Positions 12,285 to 20,924 of a stretch of DNA of 64,000 nt are shown here, piece after piece. A program made the translations under genes and the position numbers. Origin of the DNA: Salvator merianae (taxonomy: Eukaryota; Chordata; Lepidosauria; Squamata; Teiidae). Every line of letters starts with the position of its first letter. Position 1 is the stretch's first letter. Under the pieces are notes generated by a model, which saw only the letters and a program-made list of their open reading frames with translations, had not been told where the DNA came from and searched no databases. The stretch covers positions 5,385,666 to 5,449,665 of the forward strand of contig QVOM02000057.1 in assembly GCA_003586115.2 (NCBI GenBank), read 5' to 3'.

Positions 12285-15200
12285 CTGTTTACGAGGGGTT
12301 GTAATTCAGTAGCAGAGCAAAGTGCCTGAAAAGCAGAGGGTCACCCGTTCGATCCCCAGCCTCTGCCTAGAAGTAGGCAATGGCAAACCACTTCTGTATC
12401 CCTGCCAAGAAAACTGCATAGAGGGGCCTATGGAGTCTGAGAGTGGCTGTAGCTCAGTGATGGAGGTAACTTCCTTGAAAGCAGAGAGTTGCCAGTTCGA
12501 TCCCCAGCCCCTCCCCAGAATTAGGCAATGGCAAACCACTTCTGCATCTCTGCCAAGAAAACTGCATAGAGGGGCCTATAAAGTCATTCACGAGCTAGCT
12601 ATGGGTCCGTGGTACCTAACAACTACATTTATGTTTATAACCCTTTATATTCTAACCGCCATAGTCACCTTCATAGTCCAGTCAAAATATTCAGGCATAA
12701 CACAATTTGATGCGGAATTGTTTCCCATCCTGCCGTCGCAGGCTGAGCTGAGTGCTAGAAGCGCACTTATGCTTGCGGATATTAGCACAAACCAGCCTGT
12801 TATGGTTGGGATTATGGCAAATACCTTCTAATAGCTTCTGCCCGTCCAGTCACCGGGTCCCTCGTTCCTGCTAAAGCCTCGATCTCGCCCCCTTTCAGTG
12901 CAACGTCTACAATTCCGGCCAGCGGCGAAAGCTGCTTCCCTTCAAAGGCTTCGTGCGCAAGGTGATCGTGTTGGTCCCTACCGAGGAAAACTGGCAGGAG
13001 AGGCTGGAGAAGAGGAAGGAGGCCGAAGGGGAAGGCGTCCCTGAGTCGGTGATGCTGGAAATGAAAGGTAAATCCCACCAGAGGATTGTGGGAATGGAAG
13101 CTGGGCGTGGCAGGGTCTGCCATGTTTTCCCAGATGGCCTAGGATTTGGGTCTCTAATGGTTGCCCCCACCTGCTTCTGTTTCCCCCTGAACCCAGCCAA
13201 CTTCTCTCTCCCGGAGAAGTGTGATTTCATTGACGAAGTCCTGTACCACGAGCTGAGCAAGGAAGAGGCACAGCCCATCGTCACCAAATACAAGGAAGAG
13301 GCCAAGAAGCTGCTCCCGCCCTCCGAGAAGCGGACGAACCGCCGCAACAACCGCAACAAGCGCAACCGCCAGAACCGCAACCGCGGCCAGGGATATGGTG
13401 AGAGACGCTGCACGGGACGCTATGCGGGCTGGAGGGCGGGGCGGGGTGGATCTCGAACTGCTCCTTTGCTCTTTCGTAAAGCCGCTTTCTGGGCCCTCCC
13501 TGTTTGACTGCCTTCTCCTGGCCGTATAAGCTTCTGCTCTTTGGACCATGCTGCTTCCCCCTGCCGGGGGCTTTTATTTAAGCCCAACCAGGATGTAGTT
13601 TCTGCAGCTGGCTCAGCTAGTTTTTGTAGGTCTCCCAGGCAGGGCTGGAAATCTTAAAACTCTTGCTGAGAGCTCTGTTCTATTCTTTTTTTTGTTTGTT
13701 GGCAGCTCAGCCCAGGCATCCAAGCATGCAGCACCCCTCTGGGCCTCTGTGTGAGTAACACACTCCTCTGTGTTGGTGCAAGGGGGAGCATGGGCAAGGT
13801 GGGGGCGGAAAGCAGGGGTGTTGTTTTGGGGTAGAGAATTGGAAGGAGCTGGGAGCAGGATGGTTGGTTGGAAGGATATTTGAAGGAAAAGGCATCACCC
13901 TGACCCTTGCAGAAAGGGTAGGCTCACAGTCCACCCTTCCAGGTTGAGGGGTTGCAGTTTGGCCACACTGGGAAGTTTCTGCTGATTCTAGGGTGTTTAT
14001 AAGCAGTAAGCACCTTCCTGCGTGCTTGGTCTCCGCTCCCTACAGAAAAAACCCCAAAAGGCTCTTCCTCTTCTAAATCTCACGTTCCCTTACATTTTCT
14101 GTGCTGCTGTGGCAGGTTGTTTCTCCATAGATAAGGCCGTGTCACAGTTTTTCCCTGAAGCGTTTCAGAGCCCTCTTGGCTCCTAACGTTCTGCTATCTT
14201 TTCTCCTGCAGTTGGGGGCCAACGCCGAGGAGGCTACAATAATCGACCTTATGGGCAGCAGCAGCAGCAGCAGCAGTACTGGGGGCAACCTGGAAACAGA
14301 GGCGTGAGTATAGGCCTGAGGTTAATTGGGGCTTCCATGGACTCACTGAAATTGGAGAGGGCTCCCTTTCCCTCACCCTGACATTTGGAAAAGGGAGTAT
14401 TTATAATTTCTTGTCATCCTCAAAGCAGGGGTGTGTGGCAAACCCCATATATGGCCCACTGAAGCACTTGTGAGTTTTCCAGGGTCACAGAGAAATCCGT
14501 TTTTGAATTTACGCCTTGTTTCTGCTTGTAGTATTCAGGCTCAAGAAATATTGTTCTCTGAAAATGTTGTTGTTATCACCTTTAACCCTTCTACACCACA
14601 ATTCCTTGTTTGGGGTTGGGTCTTCTGAATCAAGTCAAACCTCTTTACTCTGTCTCAGGTGAAATTGGTTTTTTATTGCATCCATGCTTCAGCCATGCAC
14701 ATGAGTGACAGTGATTCCCCCACTGCCGTCTTGGCTTTCTTAATGCCTTGGCCACACTCCGATTGATAAATGTTCCTCAGGGTCGTCCTTGAGGCTCAGG
14801 GAGAGCAAGCATGAAATGAACTGAATTTACATGCAGGCTCGTGAGAAAAGCCACCTCACCCTCTTTAGGGCAGCAGCAATGCCAGCAAGTCAGGCCATTT
14901 GGGGTCTTCGTGACTTGCGCGTTGCTGCATCTAATCTGTGGCTTTCTCTCGCAGGGCTATCGTAACTTCTACGACCGATACCGAGGGGACTACAACCGGT
15001 TCTACGGACGCGATTATGAATACAACAGATACAGGGAATACTACAGGGACTACAATCGAGAGGTATGGGGCCGTAGAGTGTGGTTGTCGGGGCACCTTGA
15101 ATTCGATCTGGGCCACACATCCCCCCAGGGCGCCCCCCCCCCCATCCACAGTGACATCTGCCTAGGACAGAATTCCATCCCACCTTGGTTCTTGTTCTTC

Positions 15201-16297
15201 CTCTGTCCCTGGAGGAGGACCGCAAAGTATTTCAGGTTGCAAAATCTACTCCTGCAGAAATCTGGGCTCCTCCTGCAAAACGGTTTTGTGAACTGNNNNN
15301 NNNNNNNNNNNNNNNNNNNNNNNNNNNNNNNNNNNNNNNNNNNNNNNNNNNNNNNNNNNNNNNNNNNNNNNNNNNNNNNNNNCCCCCCGACGTCACTGGA
15401 CTCCATCTTCTGTTAGCTTGGCTCATTTGGCTGACAGACAGAAGTTGGGGAGATATTTCCTAGACTAACCAGGAAGCCGCCATTGTGGCTACTGGGCTGC
15501 AGAGAGCCCAGGAAAGCTGGCTTCCAAGCCCATCTCTCCTTCCTAGTCCTTCCATAGCTTGTACACCACCTTGGGCAGTTTATCTTGGAGAAGCTTGTTT
15601 TTAAGAATCACAAGGAGCGACTCCATCTTGCTTCCTGCAGCCGGGTCGCCCTCGTGCAAGGTGGTTCACAGTCTTTTTTTCACTTTTTTCCACTAATTTT
15701 CACAAAAATCAGTGTGCCTAGTTATACTTAAGTGTTTGCTTTTGTGCAGATGGAAGGAAGTTTTATCCTTTAGCATTCAGCTTGGCAGCCCATTTCCAGA
15801 AATGGTGCCCTTCATAGTAGTGCAATATTTGAAATTAATATAGTTGCTGTTATTTCTCTTGTATATATTGTAACTAGATAAAAATAGCCCAATAACGGGA
15901 TTAAAAAGCAACGCAGCTAAGCAAATCCACTCCGCCCCTCGTTATTACATTCAATTAGTTTCACAACTTTTGACTTATATCTTGTCTGACATGTATTGAT
16001 ATAAGTGCCCTTTTCCAGCATTATTCAGGTTGGGGTTTTTTTTGTGTGTGTGTACCCCTAAATGTCCTGGTTCATACCCCGGGGGGGGGTACGTATCTGA
16101 GGTTAGAAATCGCTGCCTTGGTGCCCTAGATCCATAAAATTGCTGCGTTGTCTTCACGTTCCTTTGGGACGTGCCGGACTCTTCCGCTCTGGTCGTATAA
16201 CGCTTGCCTTTGGTATCCTTTTCAGTGGCAGAACTACTACCAAGACAGAGACCGATACTACAGGAACTACTACGGAGGTTATCAGGGGTACCGGTGA
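5662..16297 (+). CDS. HNRNPUL2: HNRNPUL2, heterogeneous nuclear ribonucleoprotein U-like 2 (5' partial)
   Basis: Nuclear RNA-binding protein of the hnRNP U family. Coding exons: 5662-5791, 7887-7960, 8673-8812, 9434-9524, 9648-9760, 10131-10394, 10890-11012, 11932-12063, 12899-13067, 13197-13397, 14212-14303, 14955-15062, 16226-16297 (stop 16295-16297). All junctions are GT-AG and join in phase, giving 568 visible residues. The N-terminal SAP domain is expected on exon 1, left of the window. Visible order: basic/acidic linker ([13 protein letters not shown]), SPRY domain (about residues 68-270), a P-loop kinase-like domain with Walker A GLPGCGKT (about 277-284), a highly basic Arg/Asn stretch ([14 protein letters not shown]) and a Tyr/Arg/Gly-rich tail ending YQGYR. 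The match to human HNRNPUL2 as recalled is close across every exon, and the tail and synteny with GNG3/BSCL2 separate it from HNRNPU and HNRNPUL1. Oddities: a seven-Gln run in exon 14212-14303 and a possible cassette exon at 13706-13750. Confidence 0.95.
6596..6790 (-). repeat. CR1 LINE 3' tail
   Basis: 'tagaatcatagagttggaa' followed by 'gggacctcca' and 'gtccaaccccctgc' is the reverse complement of the classic sauropsid CR1 3' UTR. A SINE follows at once on the right. Confidence 0.85.
6800..6933 (-). repeat. tRNA-derived SINE with Bov-B-like tail (Sauria SINE type)
   Basis: On the minus strand it reads a tRNA-like head (gtagctcagtggtagag, B-box ggttcgatcc) and then a Bov-B-like tail (gccaagaaaac). 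It abuts the CR1 tail at 6596-6790. Pol III promoter boxes are recognisable but the element has no tRNA cloverleaf role. Confidence 0.75.
8012..8182 (-). repeat. CR1/L3-type LINE 3' end in HNRNPUL2 intron 3
   Basis: Reverse copy beginning 'taagaacataggaggga', with 'catctagtccagcatccca' and 'ctgcaaatggcctttagag'. It lies about 50 bp past the exon ending at 7960. Confidence 0.75.
11262..11845 (-). repeat. L2/CR1-type LINE fragment in HNRNPUL2 intron 8
   Basis: Long reverse fragment with 'tctgggggccaccaccaag', 'ggctttagatgccaagag' and 'ctgctgctagtagtc'. It ends less than 90 bp before the exon starting at 11932. Confidence 0.65.
12248..12274. repeat. (AT)n microsatellite
   Basis: About 26 bp of alternating AT running into ACACACAT, in HNRNPUL2 intron 9. 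Confidence 0.9.
12296..12625 (+). repeat. Head-to-tail SINE dimer (Sauria type)
   Basis: Two copies in tandem. The first (12296-12440) has an A-box-like head, B-box 'gttcgatccccagcctct' and tail to 'tatggagtctga'. The second (12441-12625) restarts at 'gagtggctgtagctcagtg' and keeps a longer Bov-B-like 3' end ('gtccgtggtacctaacaac'). The same junction recurs at 30919/30920. Confidence 0.75.
13706..13750 (+). CDS. HNRNPUL2: Candidate alternative cassette exon of HNRNPUL2 (45 nt)
   Basis: A pyrimidine-rich tract ending in CAG at 13705 is followed by 45 nt and a strong donor GTGAGT at 13751. The flanking exons join in phase 1, and this segment enters and leaves in the same phase with no stop, adding 15 residues (about [15 protein letters not shown] plus a changed split codon). 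Skipping it gives the GYVGGQRRG junction recalled from the human protein, so the skipped form is probably the main one. Inclusion is inference from splice signals only. Confidence 0.45.
15296..15382. other. Assembly gap (87 N) in HNRNPUL2 intron
   Basis: A run of N between CGGTTTTGTGAACTG and CCCCCCGACGTCACTGG. It lies in the last intron (15063-16225), so no coding sequence is lost. Confidence 0.99.
15711..15781. repeat. Copy A of a perfect 71-bp duplication
   Basis: Identical base for base to 17723-17793. This copy is intronic, between the assembly gap and the last HNRNPUL2 exon. Confidence 0.95.
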
Positions 16298-16382
16298 GAC
16301 CCCAGCCGTCTTTACCCTTCAGCCGAGCAGGGAGGCTTTGCAAGACACCAACAAACAGAAATGGGGCTGTTGGGGAGAGAAA

Positions 16383-16408
16383 GGCGTCGGGGTCGGGGTC
16401 GGGGTTGG
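16383..16408 (+). promoter_or_regulatory. G-quadruplex-type G-tract cluster in 3' UTR
   Basis: Three GGGG runs (16389-16392, 16395-16398, 16401-16404) separated by TC, flanked by GG at 16383 and 16407, about 90 bp after the HNRNPUL2 stop. The composition fits a short-loop RNA G-quadruplex with two or more tetrads. Function is inference. Confidence 0.4.
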
Positions 16409-17722
16409 CTGAAGAAGAAAAGAAAAGAAAACAAAATAAGAAATTGTAAATTTTTTTTAAAGTTTGTTGAAAAGAATATTGTCTTATTCTATAAAAAAAA
16501 AAGGAAAAAAAATCAAACCTAGTTTAGACATTTGTAATCCAATTGTTGCGCAAAAAGACGAGCAGCGCTTAGCGCTGCCTGGTTGGACAGGAAACCCGTG
16601 ACACCATAGGGCAGCCGGATTGTGGGGGGGAGCACACAGCTTGCAGGTGGGGGGGGCACGCGTGCCACAGGACGGAGCGGCACTGATGAGGCCATGCAGG
16701 GAAAATCAGGCGGCTGTAATCGCGGGTGGGATGGGTCCATGTTTCGGCTTCTAACTTGGGCAAAGGAAAAAAAAAAAGCAACCACCCTAGGGTCCTTGTT
16801 TATCTCTCTATTTCTCCCCCTGCCCGCCCCCCCTCTCCCTCCCCCTCCCCCCCAGGACAGTAGTTGACTGGCTGATTGGCTGGCTGGCTGGTATGGATTC
16901 TCTTGGTTCTCATTTGAGCAGTGAGAACGTCTCCCATCCTGCCGCCCCTAAGAAGGAGCAGGAAGTACTAACGCCCCTCTTTTCTTCCCCTGTCAGAGTT
17001 AGGCCTGTGTTTTTCACACAGTGAATTTCCAGGAGGCCTGTCGGATGATCTTGATCCCAGGCCAGAGGCTTCTGTTGAGCAGCTCCCTAATTTTCCAGCT
17101 GTTTTGTTATCCCCCCCCCCGAAGTCGTAGTGGAAGGGTTAGTGAGTGGCCTGGAGGAAGGAAGCCCAAGGACTTGAACTGGTTGTGGTCCCAAGTTCTT
17201 TCACTTCTCCGGCCGGAAGAAAGCTGCCTTGGATGCTCTCGCACCTGTCCCCCATTTCTTCCCATGATCTCTGTATAATATCTGTCCCTTTTTTCTTTTA
17301 AATTTTTTGGTGAAGTGGAAGGAACATTTTTTCTCAGGGTTTCTGCAGGATCTTCTCATTGTTAGCACATAACCTGTATATAGGCAAAACTCTGCAAGCA
17401 TGTAAACCTTCACCTTTTTGAGGAGCTTAAGAGCTGAGAATAGCAGCTGTTTTTATACTGTCGGTACAGATGGGGGCACAAATCGTTCTGTGCTAGTAGT
17501 TTTGATAAAACTGGTAGCCTCTGTATATAGGACTGTGGGGTGGGAAAGGGAAAAATCATGTGCTTATGGGGTGGGGGTGGGAAGAAGAGACCGTTGTGCT
17601 TGTCCCTTGCTTGAAAAATGTTGGCTTCTGAATCCCTGGGCCCTTTGGAATTTGATTTTTCAGGTTCAGCGAGCTTCTATTGAAAATGTGTGCTTTTCTT
17701 TTTTTAAAAAAAAAAAAAAATT

Positions 17723-17793
17723 AGTGTGCCTAGTTATACTTAAGTGTTTGCTTTTGTGCAGATGGAAGGAAGTTTTATCCTTTAGCATTCAGC
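17723..17793. repeat. Copy B of the 71-bp duplication, in the HNRNPUL2 3' UTR
   Basis: Identical to 15711-15781, preceded by a poly-A run of about 19 and followed by unrelated sequence. Confidence 0.95.
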
Positions 17794-19368
17794 ATTGGTT
17801 TCAATGATTGGCAGGGCACGAAGTTAAGGTCTTCAGATTGGCAGGGGACCCGCTCCTCATCCTTGTCCTCTTAAAGTTTGGATTCAGTTTTCTTCCTCGC
17901 CAACTTTTCTCCGTGAAAGAAAGGGAGTGAAATGGGGGGGGGTGACTTACAACCAGGATCTTTTTGCTCAGATAACAGCTGTGGAGCACCCCCCCCCCCA
18001 GGTTTTTGGTACCATCTGCCTCTAGCCTGGGTAATTATGTCTGATTCCCAGACATAAGGATTGAAGATTTGCCTCTGATCCTTGCGATTCACTGTTTGAA
18101 ATTCAAACTTTTTTTTTTTTTTTTTTTTTCCTGTTTGGTGGGTTGTGTTTTTTTTTGTTTTTTTAAGTAGATACTCAGTTCCTTTGGAGGTCTTTAGGAG
18201 CAGCTCTTGTGTCCATCCCCATAAAGAATGCTTGTTCCTGTGCAGAGAGAAGGGGATGTTCTTCTGAGACATTAAGAAAGGGGGCGGATGGAGGTAGGAG
18301 GGAGACAGCAGCCACAACAACTGCTCTCTCCCAGCCACCTCAGCCTTTTCTCAAAACATAGGAGTATCTCCATGCATGTGCGTGTTCAGAATGTGTGATT
18401 GTGTGACAACTGTTTTTATAACAAACGTTAACTGGTATTTTTAATGCTTCAGGCCACTAGAAAATAGTCTTCTGGGGAAGAAGAGGGATGTGGGTGGGGT
18501 GTGTGTGAGAGAGGAATTATGCAGATAACTTCAGTAGCTCAAAATTCAGTAGCTTAAAATTCAGGTGAAGTGGAAAGTTGGTTCAGGGTCCTTCAGTAGC
18601 TCAAAACTTGGGGGAAGTGGAAAGTTGGTTCAGGGTGCCAGCAGCCTTGATGACAGCGAAGAGGTCACACCTGTTGGGTTCAGAGGACAAGGTGGAACAG
18701 GCACTGGGGCCCAGTTAGCTCCAGATCTTCATGAAATTGCCGTTGCTGTTAAATGAAATCAGCTTTTGGAGCCCTGGTCTGCATGGCAGCAGGATCGGAA
18801 AAAAAAAAGGGGGAGACTTTTGTCTTTCTGTGCTTGGGGAGTGTGATTAAAACTGCCACATCCTAGACCATCGGATGGTGAGATCTTAGCAACTTTAGTA
18901 GATGTCGTCTTCTTTTTTTCTGCACATTTTTGTAAAAAAAAAAACTAAAAAAAAAAGGAAAGAAAGAAAAAAAATTAAATGGTAAAAACTACAAAAAAAA
19001 AAAACGAAAGAAAATCAGACTGTTTAAATCTGTTAGTGTTTTTCATGATTGTATGTCTTAGGTGCTGTAGATGGAAAGTTCAAGCGAAACAGGCTATAAA
19101 TGTTTTTACAAACTGTAAAACGTTTAAGTGGCCAGTAAGAAAACAAGGGGGGGGGTTTGCCATTGAACATGTAACTGTGTGGCTGTTTACATCTGTAAGT
19201 TTCTTTCCTTAACAGTTCTGGCATAATGTAGGTTGGACGACTTCCATTTTTAGAATAAATAACCATTCGCTTGACTCCACACCCTTCTGTTAACTGCGCT
19301 GGCTTCTTAGGTGTTGTTGTTTAATGCTTTTGCCTTGTCTGTTCTCCTTCCCTTCCCTTCCCCTCCCA

Positions 19369-19374
19369 AATAAA
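19369..19374 (+). terminator. Probable polyadenylation signal of HNRNPUL2
   Basis: AATAAA in 'ccctcccaaataaaaaag', about 3.1 kb after the stop, just before repeats begin. An alternative AATAAA stands at 19254-19259. Confidence 0.5.
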
Positions 19375-19719
19375 AAAGAAACTCAAAAGACCAAAGCAAA
19401 GTGAGGTTCCTTTTTCGTTCAGAGGGGGGAGGTTCCATCTTGCTGGGCGGCAGGTGGACCCGAGGTCTCGGAGGGGGAGGGGCGTGGCCTGCCCCACCTG
19501 GGGTTGGACTTTGAGACCCTGGAACCTCTCACCATTGGCCTGGCTGGCTACGGGGTTGAGGAGCCACCAACATCTGGGAGACTAGCTACCCCCCGTGACT
19601 TGGATGTGGCGCAAAACCAAGCAATTTGCTTTCACTTCTGGAAGTTTGGGGGTGCCTGAGATGAGGAGATCACAAGTGGAATGTATAAATTTGATGGGGG
19701 ATGCCAGGTCCTAGGTGTA

Positions 19720-20180
19720 GTAGATTTGTAGATTTATTTGTTTGTTTATTTATTTATATTATGCACACCGTAGTCTCAAAGCAAATTAAAACAACATTTA
19801 AAAAGAAAAAAAGGAGAGGATAATACAGGAACTAAGACCAAATGCATTTTCATTAGGCGCCAGAAGCCAGTCAAATGTTGAAGCCTGGGGTATCTCTGCA
19901 GGGAGACTTCCAAATCGTGGGGGTCACCACTGAGAATGCTCTGCCTTTGGACAGAACCTCATGAACCTCATCAAGTGACGGAGTCACAAAGGAAGTCTCC
20001 TTAGAAGATCTCGTGACGGGCAAATGCCACCACTTTCTGAATCCCACTAAAGGTGCCTCGGAAAAAGGTCTCAATTCCCTCCCAAAACGAGCAATGCTGC
20101 CTGCAAATGTCAACCTTTGCCCTTCAAGATGGCTCCACCAGACAGAGCTGTCTAGTCCCACCCAGCACTGGTATAACATT
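19720..20180 (-). repeat. L2/CR1-type LINE fragment
   Basis: Reverse fragment: 'tttatttatttatattatg', 'aaatcgtgggggtcaccac', 'ccccagcactgg'-type blocks. It fills most of the space between HNRNPUL2 and the synthetase gene. Confidence 0.6.
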
Positions 20181-20429
20181 TTCCCAAGTGCAGCTACTTC
20201 CAGATTGGAGTCTCTGGAGTGTTTTGTTCTGGGGGGGTTGGGGGGGACATGTAGCCCAAAAGCTGCAAAAGCAGCCCTTCTTTTTCCCAATGCTGTAAGC
20301 AGAACCGAGCCAAAGAAAGAGGGGCTTGCTGCATGAAATGCAGGCGGAAGATCCTAACTGCTTGTTTAAAAGAGCGCAAGAACAGAAAACTGGCTGATAT
20401 ATGGTGCTAGATTCAGTACATAGGACTGA

Positions 20430-20512
20430 AGGAGAAACTGATGGCTGAGACAGGGTGCTGGACCAGATGGGCTGAGGCCTGAGCCAGCCAGGCTCCTCTG
20501 GTGTTCTCAAAT
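20430..20512 (+). repeat. CR1/L3-type LINE 3' end (short)
   Basis: Short forward copy: 'gctggaccagatgggct', 'gcctgagccagccaggct', ending near 'tggtgttctcaaattc'. Confidence 0.6.
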
Positions 20513-20719
20513 TCAGATCCTGGGCATCAGCCCCTAAGGGCCATGTTGCCCCTCCTGGCCACCCCCACTACTACCCCAGGAGGCACTGAACTACAGCAAC
20601 CACTGTTCCTTGCCCTTGGCACCGTGGCTGGGGCTGATGGGAGTTGTAGTCTGTTGATATCAGGCAGCGCTTCCTAAGGAGCTCGTGATTGGAAGCAAAC
20701 TACCCTTAGGTCACCTCTC

Positions 20720-20862
20720 CTCCCCTTCTAACCTTTTAATATCTCTGTGAGCCCTGTTCCTCCGGCAAGCCGCGCGGGCCGCCATCTTGAGTGCTGGCGT
20801 TGAGGCTCCCTCGAGCGGCGCCATGTTAGGCTCGACGACTGTTGGTACTGCTGCTGCTGCAC
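20720..20862 (+). promoter_or_regulatory. CpG-rich promoter / 5' UTR of the adenylosuccinate synthetase gene
   Basis: GC- and CpG-dense sequence directly before the start codon. It holds a YY1-type site GCCGCCATCTTG (20778-20789) and a second related motif GGCGCCATGTT (about 20817-20827). No TATA box is seen. YY1 sites just past the start site are common in TATA-less housekeeping promoters, so transcription probably starts near 20760-20780. An upstream ATG (20823) opens an overlapping frame. Confidence 0.6.
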
Positions 20863-20924
20863 ATGGCGGGGGCCGGGAGCGCGGCGGCGGCGACGGTTTG
20901 GCTGAATGGAGGCGGCGACGGTGA
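20823..20924 (+). CDS. Overlapping upstream ORF of the synthetase mRNA
   Basis: ATG at 20823 starts a 33-codon frame ending TGA at 20922-20924, overlapping the main ATG at 20863 in another frame. It counts only if the transcript starts upstream of 20823. Translation of it would lower initiation at the main start. The peptide resembles nothing known. Confidence 0.3.
   Translation: MLGSTTVGTAAAAHGGGRERGGGDGLAEWRRRR

Larger units (their letters stand above)
16298..19380 (+). other. HNRNPUL2: HNRNPUL2 3' UTR (inferred extent)
   Basis: From the stop to the AATAAA at 19369-19374 (or the earlier one at 19254-19259). The stretch lacks LINE/SINE copies until about 19720, unlike the introns, which fits a transcribed 3' UTR. 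It contains a G-tract cluster (16383-16408), a poly-pyrimidine tract (about 16800-16857), several poly-A/T runs and copy B of a 71-bp duplication. No second gene is seen here. The end point is inferred. Confidence 0.6.

Noticed and set aside
12600..12830. AT-rich open stretch after the SINE dimer with mitochondrial-like codon choice (many CTA, ATA, ACC), a possible nuclear mitochondrial insert
   Set aside because: The translation is hydrophobic but I could not match it to any of the 13 mitochondrial proteins; reported only as unexplained intron sequence.
12907..13549. Minus-strand open frames opposite HNRNPUL2 exons 10 and 11
   Set aside because: Antisense shadows of the basic, repeat-like coding sequence.
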